This document shows, piece by piece, positions 36,965-45,201 of a DNA stretch of 64,000 nucleotides. Origin of the DNA: Microbacterium sp. MYb72 (GTDB taxonomy: Bacteria > Actinomycetota > Actinomycetes > Actinomycetales > Microbacteriaceae); contig NZ_PCOT01000002.1 of assembly GCF_002979415.1 (NCBI RefSeq), positions 161,623 to 225,622 on the forward strand, written 5' to 3'. The notes beneath the pieces were generated by a model. It saw nothing but the letters and a program-made list of their open reading frames with translations, did not search any database and was not told the DNA's origin. A program made the position numbers and the translations under genes. Position 1 is the first letter of the stretch; each line of letters starts with the position of its first letter.

Positions 36965-38350
36965 TCAGCTGAGCTCGCTGCCCTCCAGCAACTCGGTCAC
37001 GAGTGCGGCGATCGCCGAGCGCTCGGAGCGCGTCAGGGTGACGTGGGCGAACAGGTCGTGCCCCTTGAGTGTCTCGATGACGCTGGCGATGCCGTCGTGA
37101 CGGCCCACGCGCAGGTTGTCTCGCTGTCCGACATCGTGGGTCAGGATGACCCGCGAGTTCTGACCCATGCGGCTCAGGACGGTCAGCAGCACGTTGCGCT
37201 CCAGGGACTGCGCCTCGTCGACGATCACGAACGCGTCGTGCAGCGAGCGCCCGCGGATGTGCGTCAGCGGGAGCACCTCGAGGATGCCGCGCTCGACGAC
37301 CTCCTCCATGACGTTGCCCGAGACGACCGAGCCGAGGGTGTCGAACACCGCCTGGCCCCACGGTCCCATCTTCTCGTCGCGGTCGCCGGGGAGGTACCCC
37401 AGGTCCTGCCCGCCGACGGCGAACAGCGGCCGGAACACGATGATCTTCTTCTGCTGCTGGCGCTCCAGCACGGCCTCCAGCCCGGCGCAGAGCGCCAGGG
37501 CCGACTTGCCGGTGCCCGCACGTCCGCCGAGGGAGACGATGCCGATGTCGGGGTCGAGCAGGAGGTCGATCGCGATGCGCTGCTCGGCGGAGCGGCCGTG
37601 CATGCCGAAGATGTCCCGATCGCCGCGGACGAGCCGGTACTCGCCGTCGCGGGTGACCCGTCCGAGCGCGGATCCCCGCTCCGAGTGGATGATGAGTCCG
37701 GTGTTGACCGGCAGCCCCCTGGCGTCCTCGCTGAGGCCGACCTCGCTCTCGTAGAGGTCGCTGATCTCGTCTCCGGAGAGATCGAGGGTCGTGACTCCCG
37801 TCCATCCGGAATCGACGGCCTGCTCGGCGAGGTACTCCTCGGCGCGCAGGCCGAGCGATGCCGCCTTCACGCGCATCGGGAGGTCCTTCGACACGATGGT
37901 GACGTCCTGCCCGTCTGCGGCGAGGTGCATGGCCACGGAGAGGATGCGGGTGTCGTTGTCGCTCAGCCGGATCCCGGCGGGGAGCACCGATGAGTCGGTG
38001 TTGGCGAGCTCGACGCGGAGCGTGCCGCCGTCGCCCACCTCGACCGGGAAGTCGAGTCGTCCGTGCTCGACCCGCAGATCATCGAGGTGGCGCAGCGCCT
38101 GACGGGCGAAGTAGCCGATCTCGGGGTCGTGGCGCTTGCCTTCCAGTTCGCTGATCACGACCACCGGGAGAACGACGGAGTGTTCGGCGAAGCGGAAGAA
38201 CGCCTGCGGATCGCTCAGCAGCACGGACGTGTCGAGCACGTAGGTGCGGAGGTCCTGATCAGGGCCCTGCGGCGACGCCCCTCGCGTCGTCTTGCGGGTG
38301 GACTGCTGCTGCGCGGTGCCTGTGGGCTGCTGCGCTGTACGTGAGGTCAC
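36965..38350 (-). CDS. phoH2: PIN-PhoH fusion ATPase (PhoH2 type)
   Basis: 461 residues: an N-terminal linker rich in T/Q, a PIN ribonuclease domain ([11 protein letters not shown] with the first Asp, [23 protein letters not shown]), and a PhoH helicase-like ATPase ([15 protein letters not shown]alker [13 protein letters not shown]alker [19 protein letters not shown]). This matches mycobacterial PhoH2, an RNA helicase/RNase reported with an upstream antitoxin. GGGAG 5 nt before GTG 38350 favours that start over GTG 38356. Confidence 0.9.
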   Translation of the reverse strand: MTSRTAQQPTGTAQQQSTRKTTRGASPQGPDQDLRTYVLDTSVLLSDPQAFFRFAEHSVVLPVVVISELEGKRHDPEIGYFARQALRHLDDLRVEHGRLDFPVEVGDGGTLRVELANTDSSVLPAGIRLSDNDTRILSVAMHLAADGQDVTIVSKDLPMRVKAASLGLRAEEYLAEQAVDSGWTGVTTLDLSGDEISDLYESEVGLSEDARGLPVNTGLIIHSERGSALGRVTRDGEYRLVRGDRDIFGMHGRSAEQRIAIDLLLDPDIGIVSLGGRAGTGKSALALCAGLEAVLERQQQKKIIVFRPLFAVGGQDLGYLPGDRDEKMGPWGQAVFDTLGSVVSGNVMEEVVERGILEVLPLTHIRGRSLHDAFVIVDEAQSLERNVLLTVLSRMGQNSRVILTHDVGQRDNLRVGRHDGIASVIETLKGHDLFAHVTLTRSERSAIAALVTELLEGSELS

Positions 38351-38406
38351 GACCACTCCCGACCCGGGGATTCCCGGCTTTGCGAACGAGTCGACCAGGG
38401 GGTCAC
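38347..38406 (-). CDS. Possible short upstream ORF overlapping phoH2
   Basis: GTG at 38406 opens a 19-codon frame ([19 protein letters not shown]) whose TGA overlaps the phoH2 GTG start as GTGA, an arrangement of translational coupling. No clear ribosome-binding site precedes it, and the peptide resembles nothing I know. Mycobacterial phoH2 is preceded by an overlapping antitoxin gene, but that one is longer. Confidence 0.2.
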   Translation of the reverse strand: MTPWSTRSQSRESPGREWS

Positions 38407-38507
38407 GAGTCGAGAACCTGAGGCCGACCCGACCGGGCGCCTTGCCCGATGCCTAGAAGGTACGACCAGGCGCGGACATTTCCCCGCGACGACACGCCAT
38501 CGATTCG

Positions 38508-39638
38508 TTACGCGCTGATGAACGTCTCGTTGCCGAAGGATGCCAGGGTGTCGTCGAGGAGCTGCAGGGTCGCGTCGTCCGTCCCGGCGTGCGGGGCCAG
38601 ACGCACCGATGCGCCGCGGGCGGTGACGACGAGCCCGGCGTTCGCGAACGCCGCCGCGAGCCGCGCGGGTTCCTCGGGCGCCAGCGTCACGATCCCCGCA
38701 CGGGCCGAGCGCTCACGGGGAGAGCTCACCGCGATGCCGTGACGGTCGGCGATCTCCAGGACCGCATCGACCCGCTCCGCGAGGCGCTCCTCGATCGACG
38801 CGACGCCGGCGTCGCGCACATCGCGGACGCCGATCGCCAGCCGCCCGGCCGCCAGCGTGTCCGGGCGGCTGACCGTGTACGCCTGCCCCGACGCCGCCGG
38901 CGCAGGCAGCTCGTCGATGACGAGTCCGGATGCCGTGGTGCCGGTGATCCCGCTGAGGACGGGCACGATGCGCTCCCGCGCCCGCGCGGAGAACCACGCG
39001 AAGCCGGTGCCGCGTCCCGCCCTGAGCCACTTGTATCCGTGGCCGACGACGACGTCGGCCGCGGCGTAGTCGGCCTCCACGAGACCGAAGGACTGCACGG
39101 CGTCGAGGATCAGCAGACGGTCGGGGCCGATCAGCTCGCGCAGGGCGGCGATGTCGACCCGGTAGCCCGTGCGGAAGTCGACGTGACTCACCGCGACCGC
39201 CGACACCCCGTCGTCGAGCGCTCCGGCGACGGCATCCGGCGTCACGCGCCCGTCCTCCGGGGAGATCCATCGCGGCACGAGGGCGCCGTGAGAAGCCTGG
39301 GCTGCGCGCTCCAGAGTGAGACTGACGCTCGGGAACTCCCCTGTCGCGGCGACCACAGCGCCCGAGAGTCCGTACAGCGCCTGCATGAGACCGTGCGTCG
39401 ACGAGCCCTGCAGGGTCACGTCGGCGGCGTCTGCGCCGAGGAGCTCGGCGACGAGCTCCTGTGCCTGCCCGAGGCGCTCCTCCACCAGCGCGAGCGACGA
39501 CGGACGTCCGCTGCCGAGCAGATCGGCGTCGGCGAAGACCTCCTCGCGAACGGAGGGCGACAGCGGCCCGAAGGCCGCCCAGTTCAGATAGCCGGGTTCG
39601 GCGTCGAAGGTCGCGAGGTAGTCGTCGAAAGTGCTCAC
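38508..39638 (-). CDS. Class V aminotransferase (cysteine desulfurase-like fold)
   Basis: 376 residues of PLP fold type I. The lysine motif VVGHGYKWLRAGRGTG (K about 202) and LILDAVQSFGLVEAD are present. The active cysteine region of cysteine desulfurases (SGSACAAG in the nad-operon enzyme) is absent, so it is more likely an aminotransferase or lyase such as a kynureninase-like/isopenicillin-epimerase-like enzyme. GTG start 6 nt after CAGAAT. Ends 157 nt from phoH2. Substrate unknown. Confidence 0.8.
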   Translation of the reverse strand: MSTFDDYLATFDAEPGYLNWAAFGPLSPSVREEVFADADLLGSGRPSSLALVEERLGQAQELVAELLGADAADVTLQGSSTHGLMQALYGLSGAVVAATGEFPSVSLTLERAAQASHGALVPRWISPEDGRVTPDAVAGALDDGVSAVAVSHVDFRTGYRVDIAALRELIGPDRLLILDAVQSFGLVEADYAAADVVVGHGYKWLRAGRGTGFAWFSARARERIVPVLSGITGTTASGLVIDELPAPAASGQAYTVSRPDTLAAGRLAIGVRDVRDAGVASIEERLAERVDAVLEIADRHGIAVSSPRERSARAGIVTLAPEEPARLAAAFANAGLVVTARGASVRLAPHAGTDDATLQLLDDTLASFGNETFISA

Positions 39639-39660
39639 CGCGTCATTCTGGCACGCCGGA

Positions 39661-40443
39661 TCAGCGGCCGAAGCGGCGGTCGCGGTCGGCGTAGTCGCGG
39701 ATCGCGCGGAGGAAGTCGACCTGGCGCAGGTCAGGGCCGAGAGCCTCGACGAAGTAGAACTCGCTGTGCGCGCTCTGCCAGAGCAGGAAGTCGCTCAGCC
39801 GCTGCTCACCGCTCGTGCGGATCACGAGGTCGGGGTCGGGCTGGCCGCCCGTGTAGAGGTGCTCGCCGATCATCTCGGGGGTGAGGTGAGCCGCGAGGTC
39901 CTCCATCGTCCCGCCGGAGGCCTCGTGCTTCACCAGGATGCTGCGCACGGCGTCGACGATCTCGTTGCGTCCGCCGTAGCCGACCGCGAGGTTCACATGG
40001 AGCCCGGTGTGATCGCGCGTGCGTTCCTCGGCATCCGCCAGCACCCGCGCGAGCTCCTTCGGGAGGATGTCGGAGCGCCCGACGTGCTTGACCCGCCAAT
40101 TGCCCTCGCGGGAGAGCGCCTCGGCGAGCTCCGCGATGATCTCGATCAGGTCGGCGAGCTCCGCGGAGTCGCGCTTGCGGAGGTTGTCGCTCGAGAGGAG
40201 GTACAGCGAGACCACCCGGATGCCGAGCTCATCGCACCAGCCGAGGAACTCCCGCATCTTGGCGGCGCCGGCGCGGTGGCCCTCCGCCGGCGTCGTGTAG
40301 CCCAGCTGTCTCGCCCACCGACGGTTGCCGTCGATCATCATGGCGACGTGGTGCGGCATGGACGCGCGGTTCAGGTGGCGGCGCAGTCGGCTGGTGTAGA
40401 GCCGGTACAGCGGACCTCGCCCCTGACTCTCCCGTGACATCAC
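39661..40443 (-). CDS. uppS: Isoprenyl transferase (undecaprenyl diphosphate synthase)
   Basis: cis-prenyltransferase of 260 residues making the lipid carrier for peptidoglycan. Signature MMIDGNRRWAR (catalytic Asp), GHRAGAAKMREFL, VGYGGRNEIVDA, DLVIRTSGEQRLSDFLLWQ and the EFYF stretch. GTG start 6 nt after TAGCGT. Uses IPP that IspH helps make. Chain length cannot be fixed from sequence; actinobacteria also have shorter-chain paralogs. Confidence 0.93.
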   Translation of the reverse strand: MMSRESQGRGPLYRLYTSRLRRHLNRASMPHHVAMMIDGNRRWARQLGYTTPAEGHRAGAAKMREFLGWCDELGIRVVSLYLLSSDNLRKRDSAELADLIEIIAELAEALSREGNWRVKHVGRSDILPKELARVLADAEERTRDHTGLHVNLAVGYGGRNEIVDAVRSILVKHEASGGTMEDLAAHLTPEMIGEHLYTGGQPDPDLVIRTSGEQRLSDFLLWQSAHSEFYFVEALGPDLRQVDFLRAIRDYADRDRRFGR

Positions 40444-40536
40444 TCCCCTACGCTACCGCGCCGGAGGGCCCTGAGCCGGAGCGGAAGCTGTGGATATGTA
40501 CGCCGCACGGCATGCGGCCCGGCCTAGAGTGAGCAC

Positions 40537-41271
40537 GTGAGCACACCCGAGCCCTCGCTTCCCGACGTCCCGCAGCTGCCGCTCCTCGACGCGGCGGCGA
40601 AGGACGCCGCGGTCGAGATCAAGCCGACCTGGCGCGGCTGGATCCACGCCGGCATCTTCCCGATCGCGATCGTCGCGGGCATCGTCCTCATCGCGCTCAC
40701 GGTCGGAACTCCCGGCAAGTGGGCATCCGCGGTGTTCATGGCGACCTCGCTGCTGCTGTTCGGCAACTCGGCGCTGTACCACCGCTTCAACTGGCGCCCC
40801 GCCGTCAAGGTCATCCTCAAGCGCATCGATCACGTGAACATCGTGCTGCTGATCTCCGGAACCTACACTCCGCTCGCCGTGCTCGCACTCCCCCCGGAGA
40901 AGGGCACGCTGCTGCTCGTGTTCGTGTGGAGCGGCGCACTGCTCGTCATCCTGTTCCGGGTGTTCTGGCTCAACGCCCCCCGCTGGCTCTATGTGGCTCT
41001 CTACCTGGCGCTGGGCTGGGCCGCGGTGATGTACATGGGCGATCTGTTCCGCGCGAATGTCGCGATGGTGGTGCTGGTGATCGTCGGTGGACTGCTCTAC
41101 ACGGTCGGCGCGGTCATCTACGCGATGAAGAAGCCCAACCCGTGGCCGGGGCGCTTCGGCTTCCACGAGATCTTCCACGTGTGCACGGTGCTCGCGTTCC
41201 TGTGTCACTGGGCGGCGTGCCTGCTCATCGCGCTTGCTCCGCTGAGCCCCTCGCTGGGTATCCCGGGCTGA
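40537..41271 (+). CDS. Hemolysin III family (PAQR-like) membrane protein
   Basis: 244 residues with seven hydrophobic segments. Family marks: NSALYHRFNW, LKRIDHVNIVLLISGTYTP and FGFHEIFHVCTVLAFLCHWAA, whose histidines match the zinc-binding set of PAQR/hemolysin III proteins. Named after a Bacillus haemolysin, but the common role in bacteria is likely lipid or membrane homeostasis. GTG 6 nt after TAGAGT (40525-40530): leaderless. Divergent from uppS. Confidence 0.9.
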   Translation: MSTPEPSLPDVPQLPLLDAAAKDAAVEIKPTWRGWIHAGIFPIAIVAGIVLIALTVGTPGKWASAVFMATSLLLFGNSALYHRFNWRPAVKVILKRIDHVNIVLLISGTYTPLAVLALPPEKGTLLLVFVWSGALLVILFRVFWLNAPRWLYVALYLALGWAAVMYMGDLFRANVAMVVLVIVGGLLYTVGAVIYAMKKPNPWPGRFGFHEIFHVCTVLAFLCHWAACLLIALAPLSPSLGIPG

Positions 41272-41290
41272 TCGCCCGGAGGGGCCGCCC

Positions 41291-41330
41291 TCAGCGCCTC
41301 AGCGCCTCAGCGCCTCAGCGCCTCAGCGGA
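41291..41330. repeat. 8-bp tandem repeat crossing a stop codon
   Basis: TCAGCGCC is repeated four times exactly (41291-41322) and a fifth copy (41323-41330) diverges at its last two bases. The fourth copy holds the stop codon of the minus-strand gene at 41315; on that strand the unit reads GGCGCTGA, giving further TGA triplets in shifting frames downstream. Unit length is not a multiple of 3, so copy changes would shift the gene end. Confidence 0.85.
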
Positions 41331-41599
41331 TCGTCATCGCCCTCGTCGACGATCGGGAGGTCGGCGTCGGTCTCGGTGGCTCTGTCGGCCGCGAGCGCGG
41401 CCTCTTCGGCATCCAGCTCCTCCCTGACCTCCTCGCGGTACCGCACGCGCCGGATGCGGCGGTTCATGTCGAGGATGAGCAGGATCACCGCGATGAGGAT
41501 GATCACGACCGCGGCGAAGCCGACGAAGCCGGGGGTGACCAACTCCGGCTTCACCGTCATCGTGGGCGTCGGCATCGGGGTGTCGGTCAGAGCGAGCAT
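41315..41599 (-). CDS. Small single-pass membrane protein
   Basis: 94 residues: a Pro/Thr-rich extracytoplasmic start (TDTPMPTPTMTVKPELV), one membrane helix (FAAVVIILIAVILLILDM), then a basic and acidic cytoplasmic tail (RRIRRVRYREEVREELDAEEAA) suggesting coiled coil. Common in Microbacteriaceae as I recall; function unknown. AAAGG 7 nt before ATG 41599; an ATG five codons upstream (41614) is the alternative. Divergent from the DUF4307 gene. Confidence 0.65.
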   Translation of the reverse strand: MLALTDTPMPTPTMTVKPELVTPGFVGFAAVVIILIAVILLILDMNRRIRRVRYREEVREELDAEEAALAADRATETDADLPIVDEGDDDPLRR

Positions 41600-41667
41600 G
41601 TGTCGGCCTTTCATGCGCAGGTCGCATAACCTGGAACCACCAGCCTAACGACCGGAAGACCCCACCC

Positions 41668-42054
41668 GTGACGACCGCACAAGAGCTCGACGAACGCTAT
41701 GGCCGCACCCGCAGGAAGCGGATGCCGTGGATCATCGCGATCGTCGTCGCCGTCGTCGCGATCGGCGCGTTCGGATGGATGACCGCTGTGCGCGAGATGC
41801 AGTCGGTGGATGCCGACGATCTCGGCTTCGACCTCGTCGACCAGCACAGCGTGAATGTGCGGTTCCAGCTCACCGGAGTGCAGGGGAAGGCCGTCACGTG
41901 CATCGTCGAAGCACTCGACGAGGAGTTCGGCGTCGTGGGTTGGAAGGTCGTGGAGATCCCCGCAGGGGATGACCATTCCCAGGCGCTGTCCGCCACGGTG
42001 CCGACCGTGTCGAAGGCCACCACAGGTTTGGTGAACACCTGCTGGGTCGCCTAG
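41668..42054 (+). CDS. DUF4307 membrane-anchored protein
   Basis: 128 residues: cytoplasmic RYGRTRRKRMP, one membrane helix (WIIAIVVAVVAIGAFGWMTAV), and an extracytoplasmic beta-rich domain with VRFQLTGVQGKAVTCIVEALDEEFGVVGWK and a closing NTCWV. The two cysteines could pair. Matches DUF4307, usually found near greA and ilvA in actinobacteria. Function unknown. GTG start at 41668. Confidence 0.82.
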   Translation: MTTAQELDERYGRTRRKRMPWIIAIVVAVVAIGAFGWMTAVREMQSVDADDLGFDLVDQHSVNVRFQLTGVQGKAVTCIVEALDEEFGVVGWKVVEIPAGDDHSQALSATVPTVSKATTGLVNTCWVA

Positions 42055-42071
42055 ACTCGACGCAGACAGAC

Positions 42072-42098
42072 GACGCCCTGGCACCGTGCCGGGGCGTC
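42072..42098 (+). terminator. Terminator between DUF4307 and greA
   Basis: 12-bp stem with one T-G wobble (42072-42083 and 42087-42098), CCG loop, followed by TT, 17 nt after the DUF4307 stop. Confidence 0.8.
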
Positions 42099-42150
42099 TT
42101 GGCATATCCCCCGCAGGTGCGGCCGGGATACCGAACGAAGGAGCTTCGTC

Positions 42151-42639
42151 ATGTCTACCGATGCTCAGGTTCCCTTCCTCACGCAGGAAGCATACGACCG
42201 GCTCGTCGCTGAGCTGGAGCACCTGTCCACCACCGGCCGCGACGAGATCGCCAAGCGCATCGAGGCCGCACGCGAAGAGGGCGACCTCAAGGAGAACGGC
42301 GGATACCACGCCGCCAAGGACGAGCAGGGCAAGCAGGAGGCGCGCATCCGCACGCTGGAGAGCCTCCTCAAGACCGCGAAGGTCGGCGAGGCTCCCGCGA
42401 GCCGCGGCATCGTCGAGCCGGGCACCGTCGTCACCGCGATCGTCGCCGGCGGCGAAGAGGTCTTCCTCCTCGGCAGCCGCGAGATCGCGGTGGGCAGCGA
42501 CCTCGACGTGTACAGCGAGGCGAGCCCCCTCGGACAGGCGATCCTCGGCCTCAAGGTCGGCGAGAAGTCGTCGTACGAGGCTCCGAACGGCCGCTCGATC
42601 TCGGTCGAGATCGTGGACGTCGAGACCTACACGGGCTGA
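42151..42639 (+). CDS. greA: Transcript cleavage factor GreA
   Basis: 162 residues. Coiled-coil finger with the catalytic acidic tip: ARIRTLESLL follows REEGDLKENGGYHAAKDEQG (the D-x-x-E-N-x-x-Y pattern at about 45-60), then a FKBP-like C-terminal domain (GSREIAVGSDLDVYSEASPLGQAILGLKVGE). It rescues backtracked RNA polymerase. GAAGGAG 7 nt upstream of the ATG. Followed by a 24-bp terminator. Confidence 0.95.
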   Translation: MSTDAQVPFLTQEAYDRLVAELEHLSTTGRDEIAKRIEAAREEGDLKENGGYHAAKDEQGKQEARIRTLESLLKTAKVGEAPASRGIVEPGTVVTAIVAGGEEVFLLGSREIAVGSDLDVYSEASPLGQAILGLKVGEKSSYEAPNGRSISVEIVDVETYTG

Positions 42640-42648
42640 TCGCGTCCC

Positions 42649-42700
42649 GCATCACACGAAGAAGCCCCGTCCTCACGGACGGGGCTTCTTCGTGTGATGC
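42649..42700. terminator. 24-bp perfect bidirectional terminator between greA and ilvA
   Basis: Perfect 24-bp stem (42649-42672 and 42677-42700) with a TCAC loop, starting 9 nt after greA's stop and ending 2 nt before ilvA's stop. It contains AGAAG/CTTCT tracts that give short U-rich 3' ends on both strands. The longest perfect hairpin I found in the window. Confidence 0.92.
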
Positions 42701-42702
42701 GC

Positions 42703-43932
42703 TCAGTCGGGGACGACGATGGGCTCGAAGCCCGCACGGCGCAGCGTGTCGAGCGTGTGCTCGGAGTGCTCCGCGCCACGCGTCTCGACGCTGAGTTCGA
42801 GGAACACCTCGCTGATCTGCAGGCCGTGCCCGTGCCGGGTGTGCATCGCCTCGATGACGTTGGCTCCGGCCTCGGCGATGAGCTCCGACACGCGGGCGAG
42901 CTGACCGGGCCGGTCGGGCAGAGGAATGCGGATGGTGAGGTACCGACCGGATGCCGCGAGCCCGTGCGACACGACGCGCTGCAGCAGCAGCGGATCGATG
43001 TTACCCCCGGAGATCACCGCCATGGTCGTGCCGGTCGCCGTGACCTTGCCGGCGAGGATCGCCGCCACTCCTGCGGCTCCGGCGGGCTCCGCGACGACCT
43101 TCGCCTGCTCGAGCAGCACGAGGATCGCACGCGCCAGGTCATCGTCCGTGACCGTGACCACCTCGTCGACGAGGTCCTTGATGATGTCGAACGGGATCGC
43201 CCCTGGGCGCGCCACGAGGATGCCGTCGGCGATCGTGGGCCGTGTCTCGATGTCGACGGGGTGCCCGGCCACGAGCGACGGCGGGATCGCGGCCGCGTTC
43301 TCGGCCTGGACGCCGATGATGCGGACCGTGCGTCCGAGCTCGGCGGCACGGGCCTTGACCGCGGCGGCGACGCCGGCGATCAGGCCGCCCCCGCCGATGC
43401 CGAGGAGGATGGTGTCGACCTCGGGAGCGTCTTCGAGGAGCTCGAGTCCGAGCGTGCCCTGGCCGATCACGATGTCACGGTGGTCGAAGGGGTGGATCAG
43501 CACGGCGCCGGTGCGTTCGGCGAACTCGGCCGCGAGACGGAGCGACGTCGCGACCGTCTCCCCCTCCAGCACGACGTCGGCGCCGTAGCCCCTGGTCGCG
43601 AGCAGCTTGGGGACGGGAACGCCCAGGGGCATGAAGATCGTGGCGGGGATGCCGAGCGACTGCGCGGCCAGCGCGACGCCCTGGGCGTGGTTGCCGGCGG
43701 ATGCCGCCACGACGCCGCGTGCGCGCTCCTCGGGGCTCAGCCGCGACAGCCGGTAGGCGGCCCCGCGGATCTTGAAGGATCCGGTGCGCTGCAGGTTCTC
43801 CATCTTCAGCAGCACCGGCGCGCCCAGAATGTCCGACAGCGCACGGGACGGCAGCGTCGGCGTGTGCGAAATCACCTCAGCCAGGCTCTGAGCCGCGTGC
43901 TCGAACTCGGTCAGGCTGGGGACTGCGCTCAT
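42703..43932 (-). CDS. ilvA: Threonine ammonia-lyase
   Basis: PLP enzyme turning threonine into 2-oxobutyrate for isoleucine synthesis. 409 residues: catalytic domain with the lysine motif RTGSFKIRGAAYRL (K about 54), SAGNHAQGVA and the GIGGGGL phosphate loop, and one C-terminal ACT domain (LTIRIPLPDRPGQLARVSELIAEAGANVIEAMHTRH), so it is the single-ACT form. AAGGAG 6 nt before ATG 43932. It overlaps the AI-2E transporter gene's stop. Confidence 0.93.
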   Translation of the reverse strand: MSAVPSLTEFEHAAQSLAEVISHTPTLPSRALSDILGAPVLLKMENLQRTGSFKIRGAAYRLSRLSPEERARGVVAASAGNHAQGVALAAQSLGIPATIFMPLGVPVPKLLATRGYGADVVLEGETVATSLRLAAEFAERTGAVLIHPFDHRDIVIGQGTLGLELLEDAPEVDTILLGIGGGGLIAGVAAAVKARAAELGRTVRIIGVQAENAAAIPPSLVAGHPVDIETRPTIADGILVARPGAIPFDIIKDLVDEVVTVTDDDLARAILVLLEQAKVVAEPAGAAGVAAILAGKVTATGTTMAVISGGNIDPLLLQRVVSHGLAASGRYLTIRIPLPDRPGQLARVSELIAEAGANVIEAMHTRHGHGLQISEVFLELSVETRGAEHSEHTLDTLRRAGFEPIVVPD

Positions 43933-45125
43933 CGATTGCTCCTTCTCCGCTGCCGCGGGACTGTACTCCAGATAAGGTCCGCATCGGGCTGGGCGCCGGT
44001 GCGCCAGGACCCGGTGCTGACGGTGACGGCCGCGACGTTGACGAACGCCGCGAGGGGAACCGCGAACAGCGCCCCGGGGATGCCGCCGATCATCGACCCG
44101 CCGGCGACGACGAGCACGACCGCGAGCGGGTGCACCTTCACCGCGGAGCCCATCATGATCGGCTGCAGGATGTGACCCTCGACCTGCTGGACGAGGAGCA
44201 CGACGCCGAGCATCGCCAGGGCGATCCACGGTCCGTTGTAGACGAGGGCGAGCAGGACGGCGATCGCACCCGTGACGACCGCTCCGACGATCGGCACGAA
44301 CGAGCCGAGGAACACCAGCACGGCGACGGGGATCGCGAGCGGGACGCCGAGCAGCAGCGCGCCGAGCCCTATGCCCACGGCGTCGATGGCGGCGACGAAG
44401 AGCTGCGTGCGGGCGTAGTTGACGATCGTCGCCCACCCGTTGCGGGCGGCGCCGTCCGCGGCGGGGCGAGCGGCTCGCGGGAAGAGCCGCAGCGTCCACT
44501 TCCAGATGCCCCCGCCGTCGGCGAGCAGGCAGATCAGGATGAACAGCGCCAGCACGGCCCCGGTGACGACGTGCGCCGCGGTCGTGCCGACCGTGAGCGC
44601 GCCGTTGAGCAGCAGGTCGGCCTGGTCGTTGAAGAAGCCCCGGGCCTGATCGAGATAGCCGTCGATCTGCTTCTGGGTGAGGTTCAGCGGATCGCCCATC
44701 AGGAACTTCTGGAGATCGTCGACCGCCTGGGCGCTGCGGTCCTGCACGTCCTGAAGCTGGGTGCGGATCTGCCAGACCACCAGCGTGATGAGGGCCGCGA
44801 CGATGCCGAGAGTGCCCACGAGCGAGGTGGCCACCGCCGCCCAGCGGGGGAACCTGTGCCGCAGCATCCACTCGAACGCCGGCCAGAGCAGGGCGGTGAT
44901 CAGGATGCCGACCATGAGCGGGATCACCAGGAGCTTCAGCTGGATGACGATCCAGATGAACCCGGCGACCACTGCGGCGATCAGCAGGATGCGCCACGCA
45001 TAGCCCGCCGTGATGCGCAACCCGATCGGAACGGCCTCGTCGGCCTCTGTGGTGACGGTGCGGTCGGTCGAGACCGGGCGCGGGCGGAAGAGATCCCTCA
45101 GCCTCGGACGCTGCTCTTCACTCAT
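43929..45125 (-). CDS. AI-2E family transporter
   Basis: 398 residues with about seven to eight membrane segments and the family's long periplasmic/cytoplasmic central stretch (QDRSAQAVDDLQKFLMGDPLNLTQKQIDGYLDQ). Late motif IVGAVVTGAIAVLLALVYNGPW and VEGHILQPIMMGSAVKVHPLAVVL are typical. Members transport autoinducer-2 or ions (for example Na+/H+), so the label says little about substrate. Cotranscribed with ilvA by ATGA overlap. Confidence 0.88.
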   Translation of the reverse strand: MSEEQRPRLRDLFRPRPVSTDRTVTTEADEAVPIGLRITAGYAWRILLIAAVVAGFIWIVIQLKLLVIPLMVGILITALLWPAFEWMLRHRFPRWAAVATSLVGTLGIVAALITLVVWQIRTQLQDVQDRSAQAVDDLQKFLMGDPLNLTQKQIDGYLDQARGFFNDQADLLLNGALTVGTTAAHVVTGAVLALFILICLLADGGGIWKWTLRLFPRAARPAADGAARNGWATIVNYARTQLFVAAIDAVGIGLGALLLGVPLAIPVAVLVFLGSFVPIVGAVVTGAIAVLLALVYNGPWIALAMLGVVLLVQQVEGHILQPIMMGSAVKVHPLAVVLVVAGGSMIGGIPGALFAVPLAAFVNVAAVTVSTGSWRTGAQPDADLIWSTVPRQRRRSNR

Positions 45126-45201
45126 CGCCCAAGTCTACGGGGATCACGCGTCGACGAACGCCGGAGCGGCCGGTGTCGGCGCCCGGCGTTACGCTGGCGA
45201 C

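Noticed and set aside
35355..37805. 816-codon minus-strand open frame across fumC and phoH2
   Set aside because: It runs antisense to fumC and out of frame through phoH2, crosses a 19-bp terminator, and shows no motif.
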